Positions 1-10,960 of a DNA stretch of 64,000 nt are shown piece by piece. The translations under genes were made by a program, and so were the position numbers. The stretch comes from Phoronis australis. Lineage: Eukaryota; Phoronida; Phoronidae. The notes under the pieces are model-generated. The model was not told where the DNA came from. It did no database searches and worked only from the letters and a program-made list of their open reading frames with translations. Positions within the stretch are counted from its first letter, which is position 1, and every line of letters starts with the position of its first letter. The stretch lies in contig NMRA01000346.1 of NCBI GenBank assembly GCA_002633005.1, positions 255,165 to 319,164 of the forward strand, in the 5' to 3' direction.

Positions 1-1915
1 TTGTATATATGTAGAGATGATATGAGCTGATCCTAAGCAAGCTAATAGGTCAATGATGCCTTCCGAAGTAAATGGGCCTTCAAACAACATGGTAATGGCT
101 ACTGATCAGCGCGTCCTCTCCCGGGCCAAGACTTGAGATATGGAGTTTGCAGTGGTGGCACTCATGCCCTTCAATTTCTTGTCTTGCTATTTGCAGTTGC
201 CACTATTGATGACCCCCAACGGCGGAAAAAATGACTGACGCAGTATTAACGTCGAACAATAAGGACATAAATTCTTAACCATGCTTCCTAATTACCCAAA
301 CGCTAATTATGACAGCAATTAGGGCGTTCTACTCTGAGAAAAAAAACATAAATTTACGGACAATTACTTACTGCTGGTGGTGATTTCACGACTGGCGTGA
401 TGGACCACGGTATTCAAACCTCAAACATACTGGAGGCATACTGATGATGTAAATGGTACCCGATCGACCAACGGCTTTGCCGCGAACATGTGGCGTGGCA
501 GGCAATAAGAAGCTAGAGGGCGCTTCGGTTACCGCTAGCAGGGCTTGGGCTGAGCACTCGGAGCAGTGATCCCGAGAAGTATGATACAAATCTGAAAACA
601 AAACGTTTTTCAGCATTAACTTTCTCAGTACTTTTTAAATTACGCCCAATTGCAACAGCTTGTGAACATTGGAAATAACCATAACTTATGTCTGTTTTTA
701 ATACATGTACATGTACTCTTTTGCTCAGTCAATGGTAATTTGTCAGGTGTCACTCTGACACTTAATCCCAATGCTATGACATTTATCCACCGGAAACGAG
801 TGATTGTCATGATCTATGCTTCCAATAATTGGTTAAACGTTCTACTTGCTTCTAGCATTGACAAGACTTCTGCTTGTGTGGTGAAAAGAATAATTTCTGC
901 GCTACCACCCAAGCGAACTTTTCAATTTGTTTGAAAGAAAAACTACAACGTCCGAGGTACCTACAGAGCTACGCCGAAGAAAATTGGCAACCTTGAATTA
1001 AATTTGAAATAGGTGTCTATAATGAGCCATTATGAGCATAATCACAAAAGTTTCCTAATACTTGTGGTTTATTTTGACAACATATCACATGTCTAATCGA
1101 TGCAAGCATCCCCGCCTGTTAAAGTTAAAGACCTTGGTGGAGTGGGTGTATTTGGCACTGTTGATAGTCTTCTTAACACGTGACATTGGGTGTAGATAAA
1201 CGCCAACTTCCAGTTTAAAGGTTATACAGAGCTCCAGGAAATTTTCCAAATCTACTAACTTTCGAACATGATATCTCAGAAACGAGTGATAGGATTTAAT
1301 CTTTGACTTTTGCAATAGTCATTAAACATAGCCAGAACTGTCATGATGTTCATGAAAAACAATCGGAGGTGGCATAAAATGTAAACAAAACCATTGTTTA
1401 GAAAACTGAAATTAAGTTTTTGCAGCTCAGCTTGAACACGTATATCAAATAAAATTTGACCCAATTAATATCATACGTTTGACGTTAAAATTCTACATGC
1501 CTTTTCTTTGGAATGTATAGAATTTTACTCAGTTAAAATCTATAGTTTTGTAGTTATTTTTACGCTAAAATAGAACTCTTTAATAACAACGCCAGTGACG
1601 TTTTGGCGATCAGTGCAATAAGTACAGAAGGCTTATATAAAACTTTTACTAAATCCCTTCAGACGTCGCTGTCCAAATTAAGACTTTCTTCCAGGCTCTC
1701 GCGTAACCGTACATGTATATGATCTTGCACAGTGTCGTTCGGTTGAACACAACTTTAGTTCATAATCAAATGAAATTTACTGACAATTAAAACCTAAAGT
1801 TTTAAGACGATTCTGACTCATATGATAAGTCTAGCCGAGTGCTAGGAGGGGTAGCACTGGCATTAACATTCTATATACAACTATGTAGCACTATGGGAAC
1901 CCAAAAGCATGAACT
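1..1915. other. No recognised gene
   Basis: There is no open frame resembling a known family. One splice-bounded stretch on the minus strand (372-591) starts after a strong acceptor, TTTTGTTTTCAG, and ends at a GTAAGT donor. Its only long open frame hits a stop just before the donor, so it is at best a non-coding or alternative exon. The rest is AT-rich unique-looking DNA. Confidence 0.5.
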
Positions 1916-2440
1916 AACCGCTCCAAATTGAAATTCAAAGTCATGTTAGACTCAGCGATCAGGTCTTTGGTGGTGGACAGGCGTTCAGCGCCACGTACAA
2001 ACCGCATGAAATGGGGACGGAAGGTTTCAACTTACAGGTATAATCAGCGTTTTGACACCTTCCTTGCTGTTATAAGACCAGCAAATTTCCACTGCTGTGC
2101 TGTAGGGTGTACTGATACCTTACTGAAATATCACGGGATGAACAAGAACATGATGTTCTATACTTCTCCCAACTACGAAGGAAAATCGGCGCAAAAGTCA
2201 GTGGATGCGTCTGACAAAGTGAGAGAATTTCGATCCCAACCCATGTCAAAAAGCTACAGTAAATTAGTGAACACAACCTAAACAAACAGTGGGAGGGATT
2301 GACACTGGGATTCAATCCTCTGTTTTGTTCTTAATGAACCACTATGTAGTAATGAATTTCTGTTCACCGAATCCGAGAAGTCGGGACAAAGCGGAAGTCG
2401 CTTTCTCGTTCTCATTATTCTAAAGAGCGCCAAGATGAAT
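1916..2440 (+). pseudogene. THAP-like zinc-finger repeat, copy 1 (degenerate)
   Basis: This is one of three dispersed copies (also at 10437 and 28320) sharing about 520 bp, from a leader containing GTTCAGCGCCAC to a tail reading CTCATTATTCTAAAGAGCGCC. Inside is a reading frame with PANFHCCAVGCT, a Cys-x4-Cys start like the C2CH zinc finger of THAP DNA-binding domains. In this copy the region matching the THAP tryptophan and proline block is shifted out of frame, so no complete domain survives. THAP domains occur in host transcription factors and in P-element-type transposases. Its presence as a multi-copy decayed repeat favours a transposon or retroposed origin. The THAP assignment comes from motif spacing only; the conserved Cys-x2-His end is not visible. 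Confidence 0.45.
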
Positions 2441-2813
2441 AGTCCGCAAATCTGGTGTGCAAAAACAGGCTGAGTTGACTGGGAAGACGCAATTTCACTC
2501 GTTCAGGGAAATTTTGAGAAGTTGGACACTTTGTGTGAATCGTTCAAATACCCCACTGCGCTGCAAAGAATGAATAAAAACCTTTGGAAATACTTTACCG
2601 AACTGCATTAAAACTATGCATTATGCAGAACGCCGTCCACCAATTAATTACCCTATCACCATCTAGCGACAGCATATTTCATCATGTAGCAGCTATATCG
2701 GAAAATAGTTGTAGGCGATGACTCATTTAGCATAGCGTAAGGTATTTCAACATTGACTGGAGAATTACTTTGGGGCACAGTTTTGAACGAAATACTTGGA
2801 TGTTTCTCAATAG
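2441..2813. other. No feature seen
   Basis: Unique-looking AT-rich sequence between the THAP-like repeat and the first hAT MITE; no coding signal noted. Confidence 0.5.
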
Positions 2814-2978
2814 CAGCACTGTAGTGGGACGTAGGCGCACGTAGGCGCAGCCAACCACCTTTTGGCATTTGAACGTAGCGCCTACGCACCGCAAGTTACG
2901 TTCAGTGTCCAAGGTGATACGGTGGGCTATTTGGGCGCCTACTTACAATGTACCTTTAATTTTATCACTACAGCACTG
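2814..2978 (+). mobile_element. hAT-type MITE, family 1 copy 1
   Basis: A 165-bp non-autonomous DNA element with terminal inverted repeats: the left end reads CAGCACTGTAGTGG and the right end is close to its complement, finishing CACTACAGCACTG. Flanking 8-mers CTCAATAG and CCCAATAT match at 6 of 8 positions, an eroded 8-bp target duplication typical of hAT transposons, whose ends usually start CAGTG or CAGGG. The interior carries the conserved CAAGGTGATACGGTGGG block shared by all four copies (also 6615, 29781 and 31427). It has no coding capacity. Confidence 0.8.
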
Positions 2979-3894
2979 CCCAATATAAATAAACTGGTGA
3001 AGTAAGACCAAATAAACTTTAATTTCATGGATCAAGCTATCCATCATGTTTACCTCTTGGAGTAGACTCGAAAATTTCCACCCCCACTACAACTGCTAGT
3101 CGCTCACAAAAAAAAAGGCATCATGTTGGTGATGACACTGGTTTAGGCAGACTAAATAAGCACCCCTAAACAACCACGACATGACCACTGCTATACACTT
3201 GGCTTTAAATGCAGTGAGCCTTTACTGAACAATGTCCATAACATTCAAGCAGGTTTCTCATTTCTTAAATGAGATGTTTCAATTAAAAATGAATACGGTG
3301 AGCTTATAAAGTTGACGGTGTTGACGAAGTCAAAGCCTGTTGGAATTAATTGACTCAATGGCTACAATTCGATGATCAGTGTAGATTTAAGGACGATGCT
3401 TTAACGAGTTTTCATCGGACCTCTAAACGCGGAGGTAACTTATGTTAGTCATAATTTGTCGCAATTGCTGTCCAATAACTAAAGAAGGATCAATGACCTG
3501 TGGGTATCGGATGAAAATTAATGACAGAATCTAAGCATGTTCCTCAGATTTCCGATGCTGGCAGTTCAACGACAACATCACAATCAACGGAATCACGTTT
3601 CATATGTATCATCGATTGATTAACTCTTCTAACATGATGGAATATAAACAGGTAATCGTTATTTTTGAGAATTCATTGTTGATTATTAGTTTACTTTTTG
3701 TAAATGTCAATTATGCGCACATTGCTGCGAAGACGTTTCCGGGTAGACTCTTTTGAAAAAACAACGTGACTGGTGACATATACGTGTGCACGATGGCATG
3801 GAATCATCAAAGAAATGCAGCTTGAAGTAAGTTGCAGGCTCTCGACTTTAAGCGCAGATGAAATTCATTAACACACGTCAAGTGATGTTCCGTT
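2979..3894. other. No feature seen
   Basis: AT-rich sequence without repeats or coding signal that I can recognise. A GTAAGTTGC donor-like site lies near 3827, but the short frame before it closes immediately. Confidence 0.45.
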
Positions 3895-4812
3895 GCAGGT
3901 GAAAACGGTGATTAGTATTTCACCAAATTTAAAAACGACATAAGAAAGACAAGGCAGACTATAAAGTCTGTTCTTAGTAACTCTGATATTAAGGCACCCT
4001 CATTTATTGAATCTCAAACAGGTTGCACACTCTTAAACACACTTGACTTTGCTAATGAATTTATCGACTTCTTCATTAAAATTGGACCAAAATGTGCTTC
4101 CCAACTGCCACAAACCGATACGTCATTTAATGAATTTTTAAACACGCCATCAAGTCATATCTTCCAGTTTGCACACATTGATGAACTAAAAGCAAAAAGC
4201 ACAATCAAATCTTTAAAACACACCACAAGCACGGAACATGACAATATATCAACAGCTCTCATAAAACTGCACCGATGGACTTTCACCTGCCCTCACTTTT
4301 CTGATCAATCAATCGCTTATATGCAGGGTGTTTTCTTAAACAACTCAAAATTGCAAAAGTAATTCCAGTGATCTTGAAGTCTATGTCCTATCCATATATC
4401 GTCCATTAACCACAATACGCTCATTTCTAACTTATTTGAAAGAATTGTGCATGAACAATCATATGCATTTCTTAGTAACAACACGATTCTCAATCAATAC
4501 GGTTTTCGCGCAAACTTTTCTACTGAACTTACTGCTCTTGAACTTCTCGACAAAATACACACTTTTCTAGCCAAATATCAGAATCGTTTGACAATATTTA
4601 TCGATCTCCCAAAGGTATTTGACACCATTGATCACAGAATTCTGCTACTGATATTAAAATACTATGATATTCGCAACAAGTTATTTATCAAAGAGACAGC
4701 AGTTCTTATCTGTTGACAAACACAAATCTGTCAACTTCGGCTGTTTTCTAACCGAATTCCAGTTAAACAGATCGCAGTCAATCAAAACAAGTAACATTGT
4801 CAGGGGATGTCA
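3895..4812 (+). pseudogene. LINE (non-LTR retrotransposon) reverse transcriptase fragment
   Basis: Frame 1 carries two open blocks of a reverse transcriptase. Block 1 (about 3916-4362) contains YFTKFKNDIRKTRQTIKSVL and later FANEFIDFFIKIGPKCASQL, followed by SHIFQFAHIDELKAKSTIKS and a decayed form of the S.G.D.I motif (STEHDNIS). Block 2 (about 4420-4716) reads LISNLFERIVHEQ, then NQYGFRANFSTELTALELLD and TIFIDLPKVFDTIDH, which is the catalytic motif A region (usual form F.DLSKAFDTVDH). The blocks are separated by stops at 4360-4420, and a stop at 4714 falls before the YADD region. The endonuclease and the 3' part are missing. This is the usual 5'-truncated, mutated LINE relic of the CR1/jockey/L2-like type; the exact clade cannot be set here. 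Confidence 0.85.
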
Positions 4813-6614
4813 ATAGCATACTGAAAAAGACTCTGGATTGTTGGTGTGAAAAAGTTCTAGGAAAGGATCTGCGATGAAGTTCTCCTTAGGGGAGGGCTTT
4901 GGAGAAAAGAGATCGACCTGTGGCATTTGCTACACCTCTAGCCACCAAACGTTCAATGGCCCTTTTGTAAGGTGCAATGGTCCTGCCAAATTCCCTCCTT
5001 TACGTATTGAGGGAAATTTTACACTGGAAATTTTATCCACTGTTGCTTAATGTGTCGTCCAGCTTGATCCATATATGGGTCAAGACAATCTCACATCCTC
5101 TCTGCTGTCTATACAGCCTAAATTACGAAAAAGGTTCCAAGACAAAAAGCAGTATGGCATACAAAATAAGGTGACCTTTAACCATCTTGTAGTTGGTGTC
5201 TCAGACGCATTCAACGGACTTTCAAACACGAATCACTCCAGAAAAAAGGGCCACATACTCGGATTTTTGTTAGTGACTCACGTTTTGATTCATTAGCACT
5301 TGGTTCAAGGTCAGTAAAGTGAGTTCCATGTCGGAGACTCCTGTCCCTGCCCTAAATTTGTGATCTATAACTTGTTTAACAAACAGATGTCACACGTGGA
5401 TTGAAACACAACCGTGACAACACTAATTTTGTAAACAATAGAGGCAGAAAGTTTGACGTCACGCATAGTAACAGATATACTACTTTGGTTAAAAAGCACA
5501 CACGGCGCATTTATTGTGATTTCATGAAGACCACCAGTTTACGCAAGTTTAAAGAGGACTCGAACGGAACAACTGGTACAAAAAACCTTTTAAACAGATC
5601 CTGACGAGTTTACATCTTAGGGATACTACCGTACACGTAAGAGTTATTGAGTTTGATTATTGCAAGAATTTTTAATAAAAGCGTCTGATTCACTATTTGT
5701 TTTAAACACAGATAAAACAAACATTCTTTCAACCCAACACACTTTTCAATTTCTTCATACCTTATAATAGGTACGCGCGTATGCGCGCAAATAATTACCT
5801 GTAAAAATTTCCCAAGTGCGTAACCACCATTGTCACCAAGGTCACATTTTCCATATAGGGAAATGTGCTACGCCAACGTCTTGCCATACCAAAAAATAAG
5901 ACTTGCTTTGCATTGTGGGAGAAACGTCGACGAAATGACGAGTAATTGGCATCGTTTTTTTAAATTTAAAACTGAAGGAAAAATAATATACATCAACAGC
6001 AAGTCAAAATATATACGAACAAAGAGTAAAACTATCCTCTGAATAGTGACTTCTGTTTCAGTGGCAGGGAACCACTTTGGCTAATGCATGTTAGTCTAGT
6101 TTTAGCTCTCTATGCCACTTTAGACTTGTTTCATGCATTGTGGTTATTGATATGTCAGCATGTATGAACAGCAGTATTGGCGAAGGTGTTCGAGATATTT
6201 AAACTATTCACACAGGCCTTAGTTGATCGTTCACGTTTCCCTCAACAATGGATGTTGATATTCAAAGCATTGTACCGTGAAACCACCAAACCAACGCTGT
6301 GCGGTCAGGTCGTCAAGTTATTGTTTGTACCCGAATGACCGGCTTATGACATTAACAGTTTTATCCTTATTGATATTTCACCTGGTGACAAGTGGGCTCT
6401 AGATTCAACCAAGAGCACTCTGAACAGTATGTGAGCAACAGCTATTTAGATATTGCGTTTGCTGGGAGGGGGTCAACACGGGCCCATTTGGCGCCCTCCT
6501 GGTTTGCACTCCTCCCTTGTACTCCACCTGGACCCACAGGAGCAATCACTAAAATTATGTAGTTCACGGAAGTATGAAATGTTATAAGGAACGATAATTT
6601 TCCTTATTAAGAAC
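4813..6614. other. No recognised gene
   Basis: Mixed sequence beyond the LINE fragment. A few open frames of 65-75 codons (4977-5174, 5075-5296, 5401-5604, 5830-6042) match no family I know. Part of it may be further eroded retroelement, but I see no motif to prove this. Confidence 0.4.
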
Positions 6615-6770
6615 CAGTGCTGTAGTGGGGCTTAGGCGCAAGTAGGCTCAGCCAACCACATTTTGCCATTTGAACGTAGCGCCTACCCACCGTAAGTTAC
6701 GTTCAGTGCTCAAGGTGATACGGTGGGATCTGGGTGACTACTTGCCTCCAAATTTACCACTACAGCACTG
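6615..6770 (+). mobile_element. hAT-type MITE, family 1 copy 2
   Basis: The best-preserved ends of the family: it begins CAGTGCTGTAGTGG and finishes with the exact complement CCACTACAGCACTG, 156 bp in all. Flanking 8-mers TTAAGAAC and TTAAGAAT match at 7 of 8 bases, a clear 8-bp target duplication. TIR start and duplication length both point to mobilisation by a hAT transposase supplied in trans. No coding capacity. Confidence 0.88.
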
Positions 6771-8632
6771 TTAAGAATTCAAACATGAAACAAAATCATG
6801 ATGGCTTTTGAAGGGAGCTTCAAGAGAATGAAACCTAATACATTTAATATTGATTAAAACACGTATTTTCACTCTCATTCGATTATAAGTGGGTGTTAGT
6901 TTACGTATTTTACCCATTTTCAGGCACACGGTAATTTTATTACACTTCGAACGTCATTAAAGAATGAATTTATCAGTGTTTACATGGTTTGGACTGCGCC
7001 GCTAAATTAGTGTTGCTTATTCACCACTTGTGGCGCTAGTGTTTCTATCGATAACCATTGCGGGGAATAGCCAGATGGTGGAGTGAACTATCTTATTCTA
7101 TGTACACTCCTTGGTTCAACTACGTTCCCGCACATAACAGTGACTGTATTCATGGCTGATTCGTTTTGCTTACAAGATTTTGTTTTGATTTATTTGTTTT
7201 CCAGAACTGTGTACCAACTTGTGGCAACATTGAATGCGTTTCCTAACGCAACCTGCAGTAAGCCGTCCCGACATAATCGACCCTGACGGCATCACTATAG
7301 AAGTACCGTACTCGTGCGAAAGTATGTCTTACTAAAATTTACAAACTTTCAGAAATATGCAATACAAAACTCGAATATACGTAGAGTTGGACTCTCATTG
7401 CTGATTTTCTCTGACATATTCTCCGGCCTTCTGAGCATGGTGATCTATATTGTCCAGTTTTAAGTCAACATACATTTCACCTATACTTGCAATTACTCAT
7501 GTCGCTCTACAAAATTGGGCCGAAACACTCTTTTTGCTCTATGAGATTGCTTGATTCTAACGAATGCCGCGTAGAGACACCAACAGCAGTCAGTCTATGT
7601 AAGCAAGCGTCACGGCAGTCTCAGTAACCAAGCGTCACGGACTCTACATGGAGCTTAGGGGACACAGAACTGGGCTTTGCCTAGCAGAACACAGGTCAAT
7701 GGACTTGTCACCTTTTGTTCACTCTGTCAAAAATGCACGCAGAGAATGAAAAGTTTTGCGTCCTTGCATATCAAAAGCCCTACAGACGAGAATTAACGGA
7801 AACTCCATTATCTTTTGTGTTTTGGCCCTTTCACTCCTACTGAAAAGCAAGGTAAGTTCAAAACAGAGCAGAAACCCACAAATTTGACAGTTTTCAGCCC
7901 AAAGCCACCATTTCCCTGCCAATGAGAAACATAATCAAATTTCAAACAGATTCCAAAAAATGAAGTCCAATAGTGCAGTTACCCAACTAGAGTTTTGAAA
8001 TTCTGGCTTTTTTGAGGTCTACCTAAATGGTAGCCGATTTCCCAGTTGCTACCTAGCAATGCAAAGTGCAACAGGGGGTGCCACCGTCTTGATGAATAGC
8101 GGCCCAAATGGTCTGTTCTGATTCTCAACATGTGCACAAATACGAGCAAAGAAGATTCACTAAACCTACTGCAACGCCTACCTCAAAACACCCCAAGAGC
8201 ACATTTTTTGGAATTGCACAAAAACTGTTCAGTGCCAGCTAAAGATATGCAGTGACTTATGGAAAAGCAGCCGATCACGTGGCACTTGTCACACCTATCG
8301 CCATCTGGCTCTACCAGAAGGAATTTATTCTTAGTTGCCGAGTGGTACATAGGAATATTTTGCCGTCGTAAAAGACCACTTTTCAGGGTATGTGAGTGGC
8401 CGAGACGAGTTTTAAACAAAAGTTGAATTGCCTCCTCGCCCTCTAGAGGGCAATAACGTCTGGTTGCACGTGATCACTCATCACTCTGCTGCTTGACAAT
8501 ATTCCATAGTATCTAAATATTACTCCTTTTACTTCGTTATGCAATAAGATCATTATCAAATCAAAACAAATTGTCCAACCTGTGAAAACGAGAAAGATAT
8601 GCAATGTTTAGTTGATTTGATTACGAAGACAT
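6771..8632. other. No recognised gene
   Basis: No convincing exon. Two minus-strand frames (7719-7922 and 8183-8419) are open for 67 and 78 codons; the second contains RCDKCH, loosely zinc-ribbon-like, but no family fits. Around 7590-7640 the words AAGCGTCACGG repeat twice. Confidence 0.4.
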
Positions 8633-9055
8633 AGGGCCCGTTTTGTGACTTTTTTCTGTCTGACCTTAGACCGAAATCCGGCTAACGGAAGACAAAAATG
8701 TCTTAGTATGGTTTCATGACATTTTTTAAGACCAACATTACGACCGAACTCAGTTTAATCTAAGACCAAAAGGTAACCTGCTACAGAGAAGGCTTACGAT
8801 TGGACTTTTGAACAATATTATTCTTGAAACCGTGTTTCACACTCTGCCTTGCTTAGTTTTGTAAATTCGCAGCAGGTGGCGAAAGTGTACGTCAAAACCG
8901 ACTTAATTTCTATCTAAGTTAAAACTGAAGACCAAATCCGTTTATGTGTTCATGAAACAATATTTTCAGAATTTTCGTCTTCGCTCTTAACAATTTTTTG
9001 GTCCTACGACTGAAGCTTAAAGTCATTTTCGTGAAACGCACCCAGGCCTAGCAAT
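8633..9055. mobile_element. Possible DNA element with long inverted ends
   Basis: The left end begins GGGCCCGTTTTGTGAC; the complement of the right end reads GGCCTGGGTGCGTTTCACG. Further in, both arms carry a related block of the form GAAGAC-AAAAT-TCT followed by GTTTCATGA (left about 8690-8722; right, reversed, about 8950-8990). Arms of about 100 bp with obvious divergence suggest an old foldback or MITE-type insertion. No target duplication could be fixed, and no coding capacity is seen. Confidence 0.45.
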
Positions 9056-9853
9056 TTTCAAAAGACAAACACATTACCCACAATTCTCCGTTTACGCAGT
9101 TGTCCCAAACCGTATCATGTGATCTGGCGTTGCATCCAGATCACCGGTGACTACAAAACTTGACAAGCTGCTCGCACGGCTGTAGCAGATTTGTTACAAC
9201 TAGCTTATCAAGGAAAATGTGGCGATGTAATTGCGACTTGATAAAAACGGAGTAAAACGGATAACTTTTCTGAAGTCATTGATTGCTGTCATATAACTTG
9301 TTAAATATCCGTTCTCGCATTTCATAATGTAGCTCAAACTTAAAATCGAACCTGGCTTTGACTTTTTACTGACGTTTCCACTTTATAATGAACTGCACGA
9401 CACATAGTTTATCTCTTCAACTGATCGCAGTAAGATTACTAAAACGATTGCCTGGAGTGAGACTGATTTTAATGGCTGCTCGAGGTACGCGGGTTTTAAG
9501 TGCGGCGCAGCGTGGGATTAAATCTTGGTGAGAACAGACAGATGAATGAAATCCAGACCTCTTTTCATTTGATAAAATAAAGGAGTCTTAGAATTTGTAC
9601 GACCATACAAAAGAGTGGGTTGATTTAAAATCCTAGCCGTCGAAAAAGTGCTCGAAAGTATATTACTGAACATGAGAATTGTGTTTTTAATTTATCTCCG
9701 AACTGTAGCCGTAAATTCAATGATTGATTGAATGTCAAACTAGGTGTTAATTTACCATTCATGCAGTGCTAATCGGTGTGACAGTACAAATGAAGATGAA
9801 AATTAAAAACTGACTAAGGTAATTGGATCTCATCACATTTAAATATCACTTAC
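9056..9853. other. No feature seen
   Basis: Intergenic or intronic sequence. If the neighbouring minus-strand exon is real, this is the start of its downstream intron. Confidence 0.4.
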
Positions 9854-10137
9854 CAGGAAACAAGGTCCCCTCTGTGATTATTGTACAATATTTTGCCAGG
9901 TCATCTTTGCTCCCCAAGATGAGACGGTCTTCGATCATGAATATTCCGTCTCGTTCATTTGCACACGTTGGCTCAGTATCAGCGTTTATATTGTACCATA
10001 GTGGTATCATGCCAAAATACGGTTCGAGTTGTCCACAAACATTGAAGCACAATAACGACACTACATGTACATGTATGTCGCGGCCACGTTTAGAACTGGA
10101 TGTTAAAGCTCGCGTATGATAAATTTCCCTAAGATAG
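9854..10137 (-). CDS. Candidate internal exon of an unidentified gene
   Basis: The minus-strand frame is open from beyond 10137 to 9854 and closes at a textbook donor, CCTG|GTAAGTGA (intron starts at 9853). The most likely acceptor is TATTTTGTTGTAG just above 10137, which gives a 284-bp exon; an alternative AG at 10061-10062 gives 207 bp. The peptide has protein-like composition, with segments CGQLEPYFGMIPLWYNIN, CANERDGIFMIEDRLILG and DDLAKYCTIITEGTLFPG. Several cysteines suggest an extracellular or lumenal domain. I do not recognise the family. No neighbouring exons of the same gene were identified. An M-initiated frame reaches up to 10304 but runs past plausible acceptors. Confidence 0.35.
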
Positions 10138-10436
10138 CTACAACAAAATACGACAGTGGTATTAATCACATTTTGCTCCGAGTGATCATTTCTCCGGCTA
10201 AAACAATGTAATGTACGTGCAAAAAGCACGTGTTTACGAGAAGAAACGCACATGTATTCGTTAAAGGGTATTTCAAGGAACCGTTTGGCACTGCGCAAAC
10301 TCAATCCAGGCTCCGTTCTGGGGTAAGAAACTTGATTAGAGGTGTGTGAATTTTCCTAAAATCGCCCAATTCCTTAAACAGTTAGCGCTGATCAGTCACA
10401 TCATGTAGAAGCCGGATGAATAAGTGACTTTCGAAT

Positions 10437-10960
10437 TAGCCGCGCCATATTGAAATTCACTAACTCGCCAGAAGGCGATCACGTGTTTGGTGGAAAAGCG
10501 TTCAGCGTCACATACTGTAAATGTACAGGCACCATGTACAGGTAATGCGGGCAGGAGCTTTCAACCTATTGGTATAAAGATGTTTGAACACCTTTCCTGC
10601 CCTTATAGTGCCGGCAAATTTACACTGCTCTGTGGTAGAAGGTCTTATAAAAAAGGCAAACCCTTTGAAATATCAATGGATGGACAAGGGTACAGTGTAA
10701 CATACATTTCTCACTGCGAAGCGCGACAACGCGAGTGGCTGCGTCTGATAAACGAGGATAATTTCGATCCCAGCCGATGTGAAAAAGCTAAAATAAAGAA
10801 GAGAACTTAAGCTACTCAAACAAGGGGAGTGGCTGATAGTGGTAATTATTCCTCTGTTTTTAAATTGATGAAACATTATTTTGTAATTGAATTTCTGTCC
10901 ACCAAATCTGAGTCGGGAGTCACTATCATGCTCTCATTATTGTAGAGAGCGCTAACATGA
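10437..10960 (+). pseudogene. THAP-like zinc-finger repeat, copy 2
   Basis: Same family as 1916 and 28320. A leader starting GCCATATTGAAATTC precedes a frame (about 10603-10810) in which the end of the domain is best preserved: EARQREWLRLINEDNFDPSR then CEKAKI. The tryptophan and the DNFDPS block match the W...I...NW.P pattern of THAP domains. The N-terminal cysteine pair is disrupted: the matching frame reads PANLHCSVVEG. A frameshift separates the two halves, so this copy is not functional as it stands. The tail again ends with CTCTCATTATTGTAGAGAGCGC. Confidence 0.45.

Noticed and set aside
372-591. Splice-bounded exon on the minus strand
   Set aside because: Strong acceptor and donor, but every frame contains a stop before the donor, so it cannot be an internal coding exon.
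7719-8419. Minus-strand zinc-ribbon-like frames (RCDKCH) as a piggyBac transposase tail
   Set aside because: The remaining cysteine spacing does not fit the piggyBac C-terminal finger, and no catalytic region is nearby.
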